Origin: an uncultured Candidatus Saccharibacteria bacterium
GTDB taxonomy: Bacteria; Patescibacteriota; Saccharimonadia; Saccharimonadales; Saccharimonadaceae
Direction of reading: 5' to 3'
Length of the DNA: 64,000 bases
Assembly (NCBI GenBank): GCA_947425245.1
Contig: CANDYU010000003.1
Span: 27,062 to 91,061 of the forward strand
Below the pieces are notes generated by a model that was not told the origin of the DNA, did no database searches, and saw nothing but the letters and a program-made list of their open reading frames with translations. The position numbers and the translations under genes are program-made. Each line of letters begins with the position of its first letter. The stretch's first letter is position 1. Positions 34,159-42,970 of the stretch are shown piece by piece.

Positions 34159-34977
34159 TTAGTCAAAATCAAAGTAATAACGGTCACTGCCCAGTTCAAT
34201 GTACTGGCGTCCGTCCTCGTCAACCCGCATCGGCACACCCGCAATCGGGGTAATAGTGCCGAGGTCGATCACCTCACCCATGACGATTTCCGACTCATCC
34301 TCGTCGTCATCCTCCTTTTTCTCGGGAGGTTCACCGGTAGTCGGGCTACCAGTTGTTGGGTCATCAGTCGGAGTTCCAGGAACACCCGGAATGTGAATGA
34401 TGCCCACAGAATCAATGTCCCAGGCATCCTCAGAGCCATACCCATCGTATGTTGGGTCGTGTTTGATGGTCGGTCCCTCGATCTCGATCTCATGGTCAGC
34501 ATCGCTACCAGTTGCCTTCGGCGGTTCGCCGGTGGTTGGGCGACTGCTTGACCCTGATCCTCTAGAAGACTTGCGAGGAGTACCGGTACTCAGTTCATAG
34601 TACGACACCTCAATCTCCTGAGGCTCGGCTGCAAAAACCAGCCCCTCCGGCAGACTATCATGCCTGTGCCCCGATAATTCTGGCAGTTCGTCCGGCACTG
34701 CTGTGCCGATTTCACCGCAATAATCACGGATCCAGAAGGTGTATCCTCCCGGACCATATGTCGAACAGGAGATGCGGATCAGGCCGTGGCCTTCGACCGC
34801 TTCATAGTCCGACAGGGCTACATCCATTTTTACCGGTTCCCCTAACCCAGCATCCTGGACACCAGCAATCAAGCCAGCCTGCACCTCAGCAGCATAGCTG
34901 CTTGTAGATGCTATCATAGTCATACTCAGGACAGCAACTAAGGCCGCCGCGATCTTTCTCATTTTCTTCATCATCAT
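34159..34977 (-). CDS. Secreted Thr/Pro/Glu-rich protein of unknown function
   Basis: The product is 272 aa. A signal peptide (MRKIAAALVAVLSMTMIASTSSYAAE) is followed by a beta-like domain (~30-125) with two cysteines (ISCSTYGPG, RDYCGEIG). A low-complexity linker has the repeat TTGEPP twice and an acidic stretch (EKKEDDDEDESE). The short end domain is VDEDGRQYIELGSDRYYFDFD. No anchor is seen, so it is probably released or held by partners. It has a stereotyped promoter and a ~240-nt structured leader; the ribosome site is AAGGAGG. Confidence 0.68.
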   Translation of the reverse strand: MMMKKMRKIAAALVAVLSMTMIASTSSYAAEVQAGLIAGVQDAGLGEPVKMDVALSDYEAVEGHGLIRISCSTYGPGGYTFWIRDYCGEIGTAVPDELPELSGHRHDSLPEGLVFAAEPQEIEVSYYELSTGTPRKSSRGSGSSSRPTTGEPPKATGSDADHEIEIEGPTIKHDPTYDGYGSEDAWDIDSVGIIHIPGVPGTPTDDPTTGSPTTGEPPEKKEDDDEDESEIVMGEVIDLGTITPIAGVPMRVDEDGRQYIELGSDRYYFDFD

Positions 34978-35220
34978 AAAATCCTCCTTCTCCCCCTTTG
35001 GGGGATCTCCATTCCTTTTTAGTTTTTGACCCCTTCGATGGGGTAGTTACTATATATTGAACAAAGACGGAGGACTAACCTCCTATCTTTGGATAAAAGG
35101 TTAGGCGGGGCGAGGGCCCCACATTTATGGCAAATCTCGCTTTGACATTCAGATACAATGAATTGTACCTGAGATGGTTTGATTGTAAAATTGCTGTTAA
35201 CGCGATCAATGTGTTAACTA
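34978..35220 (-). promoter_or_regulatory. Long structured 5' leader of the secreted protein gene
   Basis: About 240 nt between the predicted start site and the ATG hold several strong hairpins in order: GGGGCCCTCGCCCC, AACCT...AGGTT, CCCC-ATCGAA-GGGG and, just before the ribosome site, CCCCC-AAA-GGGGG. It accounts for the >300-bp gap at 34978-35300 together with the promoter. I do not recognise a known riboswitch class. Confidence 0.5.
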
Positions 35221-35226
35221 TCCATT

Positions 35227-35255
35227 AGTATAGCACACATGCTTTAAAAAGTCAA
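35227..35255 (-). promoter_or_regulatory. TTGACT-17-TATACT promoter
   Basis: The minus strand reads TTGACTTTTTAAAGCATGTG, then TGC and TATACT, with a 17-bp spacer. It serves the secreted protein gene starting at 34977. Confidence 0.75.
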
Positions 35256-35300
35256 TAGTTTTGTCAAACTTAAACAAAATAGCTGGTTGGGACGCTGGAA

Positions 35301-36584
35301 TTAGAGGAGATCTTCGTTGTAACGGGAGCGGGAAGAGGAATGTCGCCGGCGGTGACCGTGATGACGGAGGTAGATAATGTAGTAGGCGAAGCCCATTTGG
35401 AAAACCATGATGAAAGCGGAGAGTCCAAGAATGTAAGGGAGGCCGAGATTATACATGACTCCGCTGAGGACAATGCCGACCGCTTCGCCGAGGTAGGTCA
35501 TGACATGTTTGACGGTGTTATAGCTGAGCTGGTGGCGGTTGTCGATGAGATTAATATAGTAGCCATCACTGACGTCCTCATAGGCAGTAGAGATTAGGAT
35601 TGACCAGGTCAGAGCAAGGAGGAAGACAAAGGGGTCTTCGGCGATAATAGCCATGAGGTAAGCGATGAGACGGATGCCGAACTTCAACGTGATAGTGACG
35701 TAGTCGTTTTTTGGAGTGAAATAGCGGAGGGCGACGATACCTATAAGGTCAGAGAGGAAGCCGACGATGAGAAGGTAGTTGGTCGCGGTACTAGCGGAGA
35801 AATTGAGGTAGTTGGTTAAAACAAGCATCTTCAGGCCGAGAGCAGTGGCGAAAGAGGTGGCGGCGAGGAAAGCGTAGATCATGTAGCAGACCTGGAGACG
35901 GCTTTTTAAGACGTATTTTAAGATTAAGGCTTTGCTGGAAGGTTCTTTGGCGGTGGGGCGGATGTCAATTTCAAACATCATAAAGATAGCGGCGGCAAGA
36001 AAAAGCATAGAAACGAAAAGGCAGTCGTTGTAGCTGACGCCGAAGCCGAGGAGGTGTTGACTAATGAGGACACTGCCAACGAGGACGCCGACATCGCGGA
36101 ATAAATATTCAACTAACTTACGACCACTGTAGACGCGGTTGCTCTTGGCGACGGTGGTGATAAGGGGATAGATACTGGTAAGGATAAGGTAGCTAGTGAG
36201 GATATCGACTAGCATGCAAAAATCGATCATGCCGAGGTTATCGGAATAATTGAGTTCCATGAAAATTAAGAGGTTGATAAACTTTACGCCGAGGACTGCG
36301 ATCATGAAGGTTTTAAGATGGCGAGTTTTGAGGCGGAAACCGGCTAGGACGACGCCGACGATACTGATAAAAGTAGCGATGCCGGTAATGTTGCTGACGT
36401 CAGAGGCGGAAAAGCCATTGTCTTCGAGCCAAAGCTGACGGAAGTTTTCCCATAGACCAACGGAGATACTGAAAAAAGCGAGCATAATCAGGATCTTGCG
36501 GTGCTCACGAGCATTCCGCGAGCGAGGAGGGGCGAACTTCTTGCGGAGCAGAGATTTGAGGCGTGGAATAGAATAGTTTAGCAT
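35301..36584 (-). CDS. MFS-type transporter
   Basis: The product is 427 aa from ATG 36584; a TTG four codons upstream is a possible alternative start. Twelve hydrophobic segments can be counted, beginning with ILIMLAFFSISVGLWENF, and the protein ends in a basic His/Arg/Ser-rich tail (RHHGHRRRHSSSRSR). The fold is that of the major facilitator superfamily; the substrate cannot be inferred. A TAAAAT box lies ~29 nt before the start. It is not in an obvious operon. Confidence 0.78.
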   Translation of the reverse strand: MLNYSIPRLKSLLRKKFAPPRSRNAREHRKILIMLAFFSISVGLWENFRQLWLEDNGFSASDVSNITGIATFISIVGVVLAGFRLKTRHLKTFMIAVLGVKFINLLIFMELNYSDNLGMIDFCMLVDILTSYLILTSIYPLITTVAKSNRVYSGRKLVEYLFRDVGVLVGSVLISQHLLGFGVSYNDCLFVSMLFLAAAIFMMFEIDIRPTAKEPSSKALILKYVLKSRLQVCYMIYAFLAATSFATALGLKMLVLTNYLNFSASTATNYLLIVGFLSDLIGIVALRYFTPKNDYVTITLKFGIRLIAYLMAIIAEDPFVFLLALTWSILISTAYEDVSDGYYINLIDNRHQLSYNTVKHVMTYLGEAVGIVLSGVMYNLGLPYILGLSAFIMVFQMGFAYYIIYLRHHGHRRRHSSSRSRYNEDLL

Positions 36585-36770
36585 ATTTTTAACCAATCAG
36601 ATACTTCTTATTTTAGCATAAACATGAATGATTGGGAAGGTAGGGCGGTTTTGAGGATCTGATTTGTTATTTCATGGGCATACTCAGAGATTATTTTAGA
36701 GTTTGCTGGGCTCGGGGGTTGGAGTATTTAGAGATTTGGAGGGGTATTTTTGGGAATCTTTTTACTGAAG

Positions 36771-36798
36771 AAAAATCCCCGACTATGAATCGTCGAGG
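36771..36798 (-). terminator. Terminator after the 36825-37232 gene
   Basis: On the minus strand CCTCGAC, 8-nt loop, GTCGGGG is followed by ATTTTT. Confidence 0.7.
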
Positions 36799-36824
36799 AT
36801 GTGAGCCGGGTGGCTGCTGGTGTG

Positions 36825-37232
36825 TTACGCCTGATTCTCGTTGGGGAGAATAGGCGATATGGTGGCAGGATGATCGGGGCTTTCGGCCTGGATATCGGCG
36901 AGCAGGAACGCGATGTGATCCTCAATCTCGAGAAGCTCCTCAATAATCGAGTCCGCCATCGAGGGTGTCACCAAGTCGATCCGAAAACAAGGATCGTTCG
37001 CATATCGCCAGAGGTCAAACCGACTAATGACGAACCGCAGATGACCAGCTTTCGCATGGTCTAGAAGCTCTAGGTTGCTCAGTTCACGAACCCTAGCGAG
37101 GGCACCGATAACGATAGTGCGAGCCTTGGCGGTCCGAGTTTCAGGATGGGCTTTGGTGTCTTTGGTTGTAGGTTGGGTTTCGTGGGCTTTGGGGTCTTTG
37201 GCTTTTAGCTGGGTTTCGTGGTCTTTACTCAT
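36825..37232 (-). CDS. Small protein of unknown function with Lys/Thr/His repeats
   Basis: The product is 135 aa. The first ~40 residues repeat a KDxKAHETQ-like unit three times; the rest (IVIGALARVREL to the end) looks like a compact helical domain with an acidic end (MADSIIEELLEIEDHIAFLLADI). No signal peptide or membrane segment is visible. The ribosome site (AAGGAGGGAATT-ATG) is the same string used by the zincin-like gene at 1272. It has its own promoter and terminator. No family is recognised. Confidence 0.62.
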   Translation of the reverse strand: MSKDHETQLKAKDPKAHETQPTTKDTKAHPETRTAKARTIVIGALARVRELSNLELLDHAKAGHLRFVISRFDLWRYANDPCFRIDLVTPSMADSIIEELLEIEDHIAFLLADIQAESPDHPATISPILPNENQA

Positions 37233-37333
37233 AATTCCCTCCTTCTGAATGTGCGGTTGACAAGGTACTTAGGTTTGGGCAGGAATCTTGCCGTCAAAAT
37301 GCTCAGAGCTAGAGATTCTACCCCTGTCTTTTT

Positions 37334-37362
37334 ATTGTAGCACAGAATGATTAAAAAGTCAA
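37334..37362 (-). promoter_or_regulatory. TTGACT-17-TACAAT promoter
   Basis: The minus strand reads TTGACTTTTTAATCATTCTG, then TGC and TACAAT. It serves the gene starting at 37232 with a ~95-nt leader. Confidence 0.8.
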
Positions 37363-37415
37363 TAGCGGAATGGTTCCGGAGTAGTAGAGTGGCTACTGGT
37401 TAAGCAAAAGTGGAT

Positions 37416-37440
37416 AGCCCTAGTGGCAACCTCTAGGGCT
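37416..37440 (-). terminator. Hairpin after alaS
   Basis: AGCCCTAG and CTAGGGCT form an 8-bp stem with a 9-nt loop, followed on the minus strand by ATCCACTTTTGC. The U-run is weak and displaced. Confidence 0.45.
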
Positions 37441-37466
37441 GATTCTGGACGCCTGACGATCTCAGT

Positions 37467-39374
37467 CTATTCTAGTACAGCTTTGATACGACGAACGCCA
37501 GCAGAGGAGGATTCTTCCTTGGTGATCCTGAAATGCCCAAGTTCGCCGGTGTGGCTGACATGTGGGCCTCCACAAATCTCAATCGAGACGAGGCTGGTGT
37601 CCATAGTATCAGGGGTGTCTTCTGGGGTGCCGGTGCCGATTGCGTAGACCGTGACGCGGTCAGGATAGCGATCGCGGAAGCTGCCGTGAGCATGGAGTTT
37701 ATCGAAGGCGAAATCTTTCTCGTATTCGGCGAAGACGACTTGGAGGTCAGCAGCAATCCAGGCGTTTACACGGTCCTCGACCTTCTTAAGCTCTTCGGGA
37801 GTGAGCTTGCGATCAATGTTGAAGTCGAAACGGAGACGCTCGGGGGTAAGGTTGCTGCCTTTTTGGTTGATGCTGGGGTCAATTTCCTGTTGCAAAGCGG
37901 CGAGAAGAAGGTGACAGGCGGTGTGGTATTTGATGGTTTGATTGCTGGTGTCGGAAAGGCCACCCTTAAACATGCCTTTCGAGGCGGTCTTGCTGCGTTC
38001 GCGTTGAGCATTCAGAGCACGCTCAAATTCGGCTTGATAGTCATCAGAGAGTTTCAAGTTCAGCTTATAAGCTTCCTCGATACTGAGCTCAAGCGGGAAG
38101 CCGTAGGTATCTTGGAGCTTGAAGAGTTCAGTACCAGTAAGGAGCTGGTCGGAGCCTAGTTTTTGGAGTTCTTTAACGCCCTTGGTGATGGTTTTGCGGA
38201 AGGCGTTTTCTTCCTTAGTGAGAACCTCAAGGACCTTGTTTCGGCAAGGCAAGATATCGTCGGGGAGGTCACGATAATTTTCTTCGATGACAGGGAGGAT
38301 TTGGGCTAGGAAATCTTGGCCGATGCCAAGATCAAGAGCACGCAAGACGGCACGGCGAACGAGGCGACGTAGTGCATAGCCTTGGGCCTTGTTGCTAGGG
38401 GTAAGACCTTGAGCGGCTAAGAGGTAGGCCCCGCGAAGGTGGTCGGCAATAACCCTCATCTCATCGGTATTGTTATCGTAATCTTTATGAGACAATTCTT
38501 CAAGCTTCTCAACGATTGGGCGAAGAAGGGAGATCTTAAAGACATCGAAACTATCGATGCTGGCCGCAGTAATACGCTCAAGACCGCCGCCAAAGTCTAC
38601 ATTTTTATGTTCGAGTTCTTCAAAAGTGCCGTCTTCTTTACGCTTATATTGCATGAAAACTTGGTTGCCAATTTCCATGAAGCGAGCACCGTCGGACGCG
38701 GGATGGCTCTTGCCATATTTCTCGACATCTTGTTTATCTTCGCCGAAATCGTAAAATACCTCAGAGTCCGGGCCACAAGGATCGCCGAGCGGGGTAGTTT
38801 CAATACCACCGCCACGACTCCACCAGTTTTCTTTATCGTCATAGAAGAAGATTCGCTCGCCGGGCTTAATTCCTCGTTCATCACCGTGCTTCGCACTGCC
38901 AATCTCGACAATCTTGGCTTCGACGCCGGCTTTTTGGAAAACAGACTGCCAGATTTCGGCGGCCTCGGTATCTTTCGGGATACCATATTTCTCGTTGCCA
39001 ATAAAGCAGGTGACATAGATTTTTTCAGGGTTTAGACCAACTTCTTTAGTCAAGAACTCAAAGAAGTTCTCAATTTGCTCCTTTTTAAAGTAGTCACCAA
39101 GCGACCAGTTGCCAAGCATTTCGAAGACTGTGGTATGGCGAGGGTCACCAACATCTTCAATATCCTGAAGACGCATACTGGGTTGAGAGTCGGTCAAACG
39201 AGTTCCTTCGGGATGAGGTTGACCGAGAAGATAAGGCAGAAGGGGTTGCATACCCGAGCCAGTAAACAGTGTAGTTGGGTCGTTGTCGAGAACAAGCGGA
39301 GCCGGTGGTATCACCTTGTGGCCGTGTTTAACTTGAAAGTCTAGGAATCTTTTACGAATTTCGTTTGCGTTCAT
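37467..39374 (-). CDS. alaS: Alanyl-tRNA synthetase lacking the C-terminal domain
   Basis: The product is 635 aa, much shorter than the usual ~870. The class II core begins EIRKRFLDFQVKHGH and includes TLFTGSGMQPLLPYL and FGGGLERI. The editing domain is present, with CHLLLAAL and CGGPHVSHTGELG, and the protein ends right after GVRRIKAV. The C-Ala (DHHA1-type) domain is absent. TATAAT ends 7 nt before the ATG, so the mRNA should be leaderless. The stop is followed by a hairpin, so the short form is not caused by a frameshift near the end. Confidence 0.96.
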   Translation of the reverse strand: MNANEIRKRFLDFQVKHGHKVIPPAPLVLDNDPTTLFTGSGMQPLLPYLLGQPHPEGTRLTDSQPSMRLQDIEDVGDPRHTTVFEMLGNWSLGDYFKKEQIENFFEFLTKEVGLNPEKIYVTCFIGNEKYGIPKDTEAAEIWQSVFQKAGVEAKIVEIGSAKHGDERGIKPGERIFFYDDKENWWSRGGGIETTPLGDPCGPDSEVFYDFGEDKQDVEKYGKSHPASDGARFMEIGNQVFMQYKRKEDGTFEELEHKNVDFGGGLERITAASIDSFDVFKISLLRPIVEKLEELSHKDYDNNTDEMRVIADHLRGAYLLAAQGLTPSNKAQGYALRRLVRRAVLRALDLGIGQDFLAQILPVIEENYRDLPDDILPCRNKVLEVLTKEENAFRKTITKGVKELQKLGSDQLLTGTELFKLQDTYGFPLELSIEEAYKLNLKLSDDYQAEFERALNAQRERSKTASKGMFKGGLSDTSNQTIKYHTACHLLLAALQQEIDPSINQKGSNLTPERLRFDFNIDRKLTPEELKKVEDRVNAWIAADLQVVFAEYEKDFAFDKLHAHGSFRDRYPDRVTVYAIGTGTPEDTPDTMDTSLVSIEICGGPHVSHTGELGHFRITKEESSSAGVRRIKAVLE

Positions 39375-39488
39375 AGAGATAATTATAGCATAGTATTAGG
39401 ATATCCCCAGAGTTTTAGCATAGTATCAGCATAGAAAGCTAGTTTCTTAAGACTAAATCCCAAGCAATACTTTCCTATAATACCTAAA

Positions 39489-39715
39489 CTTATCTAACCT
39501 AGTACGCCAGACAACGGATGGGGAAACCGAACAAACGATGGTCCGGGCCGTACGACGGGTGGATGCCGCTAGCATTGAAACCGAGGTCGTAACCTGTCAA
39601 ACCAGCAGACCCATTGACGTAAACGGGCGAAGCCGTAGGAGACCAATGGTAGCCATGGAGGCCAAGATACCGGGCAGAGCCGTAGAGGCGAGAGACGTTC
39701 CCGCTACGGACGAAG
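39489..39715 (-). pseudogene. Orphan FISUMP-type C-terminal cassette, copy 1
   Basis: On the minus strand the segment encodes FVRSGNVSRLYG... to IRCLAY and a TAG stop, 69 residues from RSGN, followed by a conserved GGTTAGATAAG. This is the end of a FISUMP ('Fibrobacter succinogenes major paralogous') domain, found at the C-terminus of many CPR surface proteins. There is no start codon, no ribosome site and no upstream part of such a gene. It aligns gap-free with copy 2 at 51257-51482, with 46 of 69 residues identical. Confidence 0.7.
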
Positions 39716-39866
39716 TGGGATGAGGCCTTGATTATGCTTTAGTAATATAAAAAAGCACCGTGAAATATGGCTATGGATGTTCAATATGTTGTTGCGGAAT
39801 ACGTCTATCCTCTATTATCAAGTGCAAAAGCTGATGTTGTAAAGGTGGTGAGTTGGTACGATCCTC

Positions 39867-39895
39867 TTGACTTTTTACAGCTTGTGTGATACAAT
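39867..39895 (+). promoter_or_regulatory. TTGACT-17-TACAAT promoter on the plus strand with no clear gene
   Basis: TTGACTTTTT... with TGTGA before TACAAT and a 17-bp spacer points right into ~100 bp that hold only a 19-codon frame. A second -10-like TATAAT lies near 39945. The 39375-40048 gap thus holds the alaS promoter, FISUMP copy 1, this promoter and the terminator of the 40049 gene. Confidence 0.5.
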
Positions 39896-39994
39896 TAAAG
39901 TAAGATATAGGATGGTCATGGTCTTTTTACGGGGTATTTTTGTTATAATTTCGTTCTCTAGCTCTAATTAAACTTTTTGGGAAAATAGTAACCT

Positions 39995-40025
39995 TACAAA
40001 GTTAAACCACCCCCGAAGAGGTGGT
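39995..40025 (-). terminator. Terminator after the 40049-40570 gene
   Basis: On the minus strand CCACC...GGTGG is followed by TTTAACTTT. Confidence 0.6.
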
Positions 40026-40048
40026 GTGGAGATTAGAACTAGATGAGG

Positions 40049-40570
40049 CTAGTGGATGTGGCTCGCCAGATGTGCAGCTATAGAGGAGAGGCGATTGATG
40101 ACCTCTAATGTATCGGGTGACATAGATTCAGCCTCCTCCGTAGTGATAGGTTCATTAAGTGCGGCATTCAGTTTACTCACAACCCGCGGAATCAGGTCGT
40201 GTGCAACATAATGACGGCGATCATCCACGGTAATATTGGGGTTGTTCGCCTTGATATGGTCCAGGCCATCACTACCCAGCCTCGTGCCAGGTAACGGTTT
40301 AATAGTGTTCAGAAGCTCGTCTGCACCAAAAAGATGACAAGGCGGAGTGTGGCCTAATCGGCTAAGTGTATCAGTCAGGAGACTGATGGTGGCGGGGCTA
40401 CTCTGACACAACTCATGTCGGAGGATATAGTCGGGAGTAAGGTCGACACATTGGATAGCGTCGAGATAGTGTGGGCAAGTGTCGTTGAAACGCTGATGGA
40501 ACTCTGAAAGTGTCGTCGGTGTCATCATAATTTTTTTCATTTTCCAAAAAAACTCTTTAAGCCTTACCAT
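40049..40570 (-). CDS. Small cytoplasmic protein of unknown function
   Basis: The product is 173 aa from ATG 40570, which has AAGGAG 8 nt upstream; a longer frame to 40654 lacks such a site. The sequence is largely helical, with a basic start (MVRLKEFFWKMKKIMM), a His/Cys-containing centre and NITVDDRRHYVAHDLIPRVV. No membrane segment or known family is visible. A promoter-like pair (TTGATT-17-TAAACT) lies near 40640-40668, inside the gap after mnmA. It is a stand-alone unit with its own terminator. Confidence 0.58.
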   Translation of the reverse strand: MVRLKEFFWKMKKIMMTPTTLSEFHQRFNDTCPHYLDAIQCVDLTPDYILRHELCQSSPATISLLTDTLSRLGHTPPCHLFGADELLNTIKPLPGTRLGSDGLDHIKANNPNITVDDRRHYVAHDLIPRVVSKLNAALNEPITTEEAESMSPDTLEVINRLSSIAAHLASHIH

Positions 40571-40681
40571 AGTCTTTTCTCCTTTTTTGAAAAGTTCTCT
40601 GCTACGAGCAGGCGGTAGTGTTACATAGTATGCTACTTGTTTGTAGTTTACCATAATCTTGCGTAAAAATCAATATATGAT

Positions 40682-41740
40682 TTATTTTGCAATAATTCCA
40701 CCACCGAGGCAAACTTCGTCAGAATAGAAAACGGCGGATTGGCCAGCAGCGGGGTGTTTGACTGGTTCGGAAAAGGTGACTTGGTTATTTTGGAATTTGG
40801 CGGGGAGGAGTGGAGCACGATGGCGAAGGCGAACTTTGAGATTGGAGGTTTGAGAAAGATCCCCTACGGTTAGTTCGTTACGCAAATGAAGATCACGTAG
40901 GGTGAGACTAATAGACCAGAGAGCGGGATGATTGAGGTTTTTAGAAACATAGACGATATTTTGGTCAAGATCCTTTTTTACGACATAATAAGGTAAACCG
41001 CCGCCAAGGTAAAGGCCGTGGCGTTGGCCGATGGTGTAGAAGATAGCCCCGTCATGATAGCCAAGAACAATGTCGGTTTCGGCTTCACGGATTTCGCCAG
41101 GCTTCGAATTAAGGTATTCACGCAGGAAATCTTTCATGCCGACTTCACCAACGAAGCAGACGCCCATGGATTCTTTTTTAGTGGCGACATCGAGGCCTTT
41201 TTGGGCAGCGATGGCCTTCACTTCAGGTTTTAGGAGGTTACCGACCGGAAAGAGCGTCTTAGCAGTGGCGGCATCGCTCATGCGATAAAGAAAATAGGTC
41301 TGATCTTTGTTTTCGTCTTTCGCCCTCAAGAGTGCTGTGTTCGTTAACTTCTCGCCTGAAATGCGAGCGTAATGACCAGTAGCAATATAGTCGGCACCGC
41401 ACGCTATGGCTCGGTCATAGAAGAGTTTGAACTTGATTTGCTCGTTGCACATGATGTCGGGGTTGGGAGTATTGCCTTTTTTAAATTCATTGAGCATATA
41501 ATCAACTACTTTTGACTTATAGTCTTGCTCGAAGTCCCAAACTTCAAAATCTAAGTCAAGCTGGACTGCCACTCGCTTTGCGTCGGCAAGATCCTCGGCC
41601 CACGGGCACTTCATGCCGGGCAGGTCTTTCGACCAGTTTTTCATATAGACGCCAGTAACATCGTAACCATGCTCCTTTAGCAGGATAGCTGAAACGGAAG
41701 AATCAACACCGCCAGACATGCCGAGAAAAACTTTAGACAT
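40682..41740 (-). CDS. mnmA: tRNA-specific 2-thiouridylase
   Basis: The product is 352 aa. The start chosen is ATG 41740 (SKVFLGMSGGVDSS), with AAGGAGG 5 nt upstream inside the iscS 3' end; the frame extends further but without support. The PP-loop is SGGVDSS, and the catalytic cysteines are in DIMCNEQIKF and GVCFVGEVG. It thiolates U34 of tRNA-Glu, -Gln and -Lys; the first and third of these tRNAs occur in this window. It overlaps iscS by 8 bp, so sulfur donor and tRNA thiolase are made together. Confidence 0.96.
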   Translation of the reverse strand: MSKVFLGMSGGVDSSVSAILLKEHGYDVTGVYMKNWSKDLPGMKCPWAEDLADAKRVAVQLDLDFEVWDFEQDYKSKVVDYMLNEFKKGNTPNPDIMCNEQIKFKLFYDRAIACGADYIATGHYARISGEKLTNTALLRAKDENKDQTYFLYRMSDAATAKTLFPVGNLLKPEVKAIAAQKGLDVATKKESMGVCFVGEVGMKDFLREYLNSKPGEIREAETDIVLGYHDGAIFYTIGQRHGLYLGGGLPYYVVKKDLDQNIVYVSKNLNHPALWSISLTLRDLHLRNELTVGDLSQTSNLKVRLRHRAPLLPAKFQNNQVTFSEPVKHPAAGQSAVFYSDEVCLGGGIIAK

Positions 41741-42938
41741 TGGTGCCTCCTTGAAAAGCATGGTTGGAACCTTGGATGCTGTGCGTATGCTGAGAGATTC
41801 TGGCGTATTCGCTTTGGACAACTTCGACGATCTTTTGGGCGGCAATAGTAATTTGCTCTTCGGTGTTGGTCAAACCAAGCGAAATACGAAGAGAGCCAGC
41901 GATTTCTTCGTCCGAGAGGCCGATAGCGGCCAGGACATGAGACTTGGCTCCCTTATTAGCAGCACAAGCAGCACCAGTCGAAACAAAAATATCATCAGCC
42001 TCGAGCTTATAGATTAAGCGTTCGGCGTCGAGACCCGGGAAGCAAACGGGGACGAAGCTTACAAGTTGGTGCTTAAGGTTGCCTAGGAAAATTGTTTCGG
42101 GAAGGTTTTTGAGGGCTTGACGAAGGAGCTGGGCCATTTTAGTGTACTTTTTGCGACTGCCCGAGAGATGATCTTTAGCTTCGGTGATCGCCGTAGCAAA
42201 ACCAATGACGCTGGGGACATTTTCGGTGCCGGAACGCAGGCCACGCTCTTGACCACCGCCGAGAGATAACGGCTGAACTGGTACGCCATGAGCGAGATAT
42301 AGAGCACCAATACCTTTAGGGCCACCGCATTTTGCGGCGTTAAGGGTCAGAAGATCGACGCCGAGCCGGGCAACATTAAGGTCGAGCAGGCTGAGGGCTT
42401 GGGAGGCATCAGAATGGAGGAAGAGGGGGGTGGTGATTTCCCGTTCAAGGCGGGCTTGGCGAGTTTTTTGGATGAGGGCGGCGATGTCAGCGAGTGGCTG
42501 GATGGTGCCAAGCTCATTATTCGCAAGAGAGACAGAGACGAGAACAACGTCATCATTTAGTTTTTGGACAAGGTCATCTAAGTCGATGAGACCGTCGTGA
42601 TGAACGGCGATGAGATCGCGAGAGTGAGCCTTGGCGACTTCGAGGACGGCGGCGTGCTCAGTGGTAAGAGTAAGACAACGAGAGTTTGGATATGATTGCA
42701 AAACAGTGAAGGCGAGGTTGATTGATTCGGTAGCACCAGCAGTGATAACAAGGTCAGTTCCCTTTGCTCCAATATAGCGGGCGATGGTATTTTTGGCACT
42801 TTCATAAGCCTCACGAATGTGTTTGGCGGGCAGATAAGGAGCGGAGGGATTAAAAAACTGTTCCGTGAAATACGGAAGCATAGCTTTCAGGGCGGCAGGA
42901 TGCACCGGTGTCGCGGCGGCATGGTCAAGATAAATCAT
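41733..42938 (-). CDS. iscS: Cysteine desulfurase
   Basis: The product is 401 aa, class V aminotransferase fold. The PLP site is LNAAKCGGPKG (Lys of AAK), ATES and TEHAAVLE motifs are present, and the sulfur-carrying Cys is in the loop STGAACAANKG. It mobilises sulfur from cysteine for MnmA, whose gene follows and overlaps. TATAAT ends 6 nt before the ATG. No other Fe-S assembly gene is adjacent, so tRNA thiolation is the likely main role. Confidence 0.94.
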   Translation of the reverse strand: MIYLDHAAATPVHPAALKAMLPYFTEQFFNPSAPYLPAKHIREAYESAKNTIARYIGAKGTDLVITAGATESINLAFTVLQSYPNSRCLTLTTEHAAVLEVAKAHSRDLIAVHHDGLIDLDDLVQKLNDDVVLVSVSLANNELGTIQPLADIAALIQKTRQARLEREITTPLFLHSDASQALSLLDLNVARLGVDLLTLNAAKCGGPKGIGALYLAHGVPVQPLSLGGGQERGLRSGTENVPSVIGFATAITEAKDHLSGSRKKYTKMAQLLRQALKNLPETIFLGNLKHQLVSFVPVCFPGLDAERLIYKLEADDIFVSTGAACAANKGAKSHVLAAIGLSDEEIAGSLRISLGLTNTEEQITIAAQKIVEVVQSEYARISQHTHSIQGSNHAFQGGTNV

Positions 42939-42970
42939 GGTTTTATTATACTATAATACTACGGTTTCGT

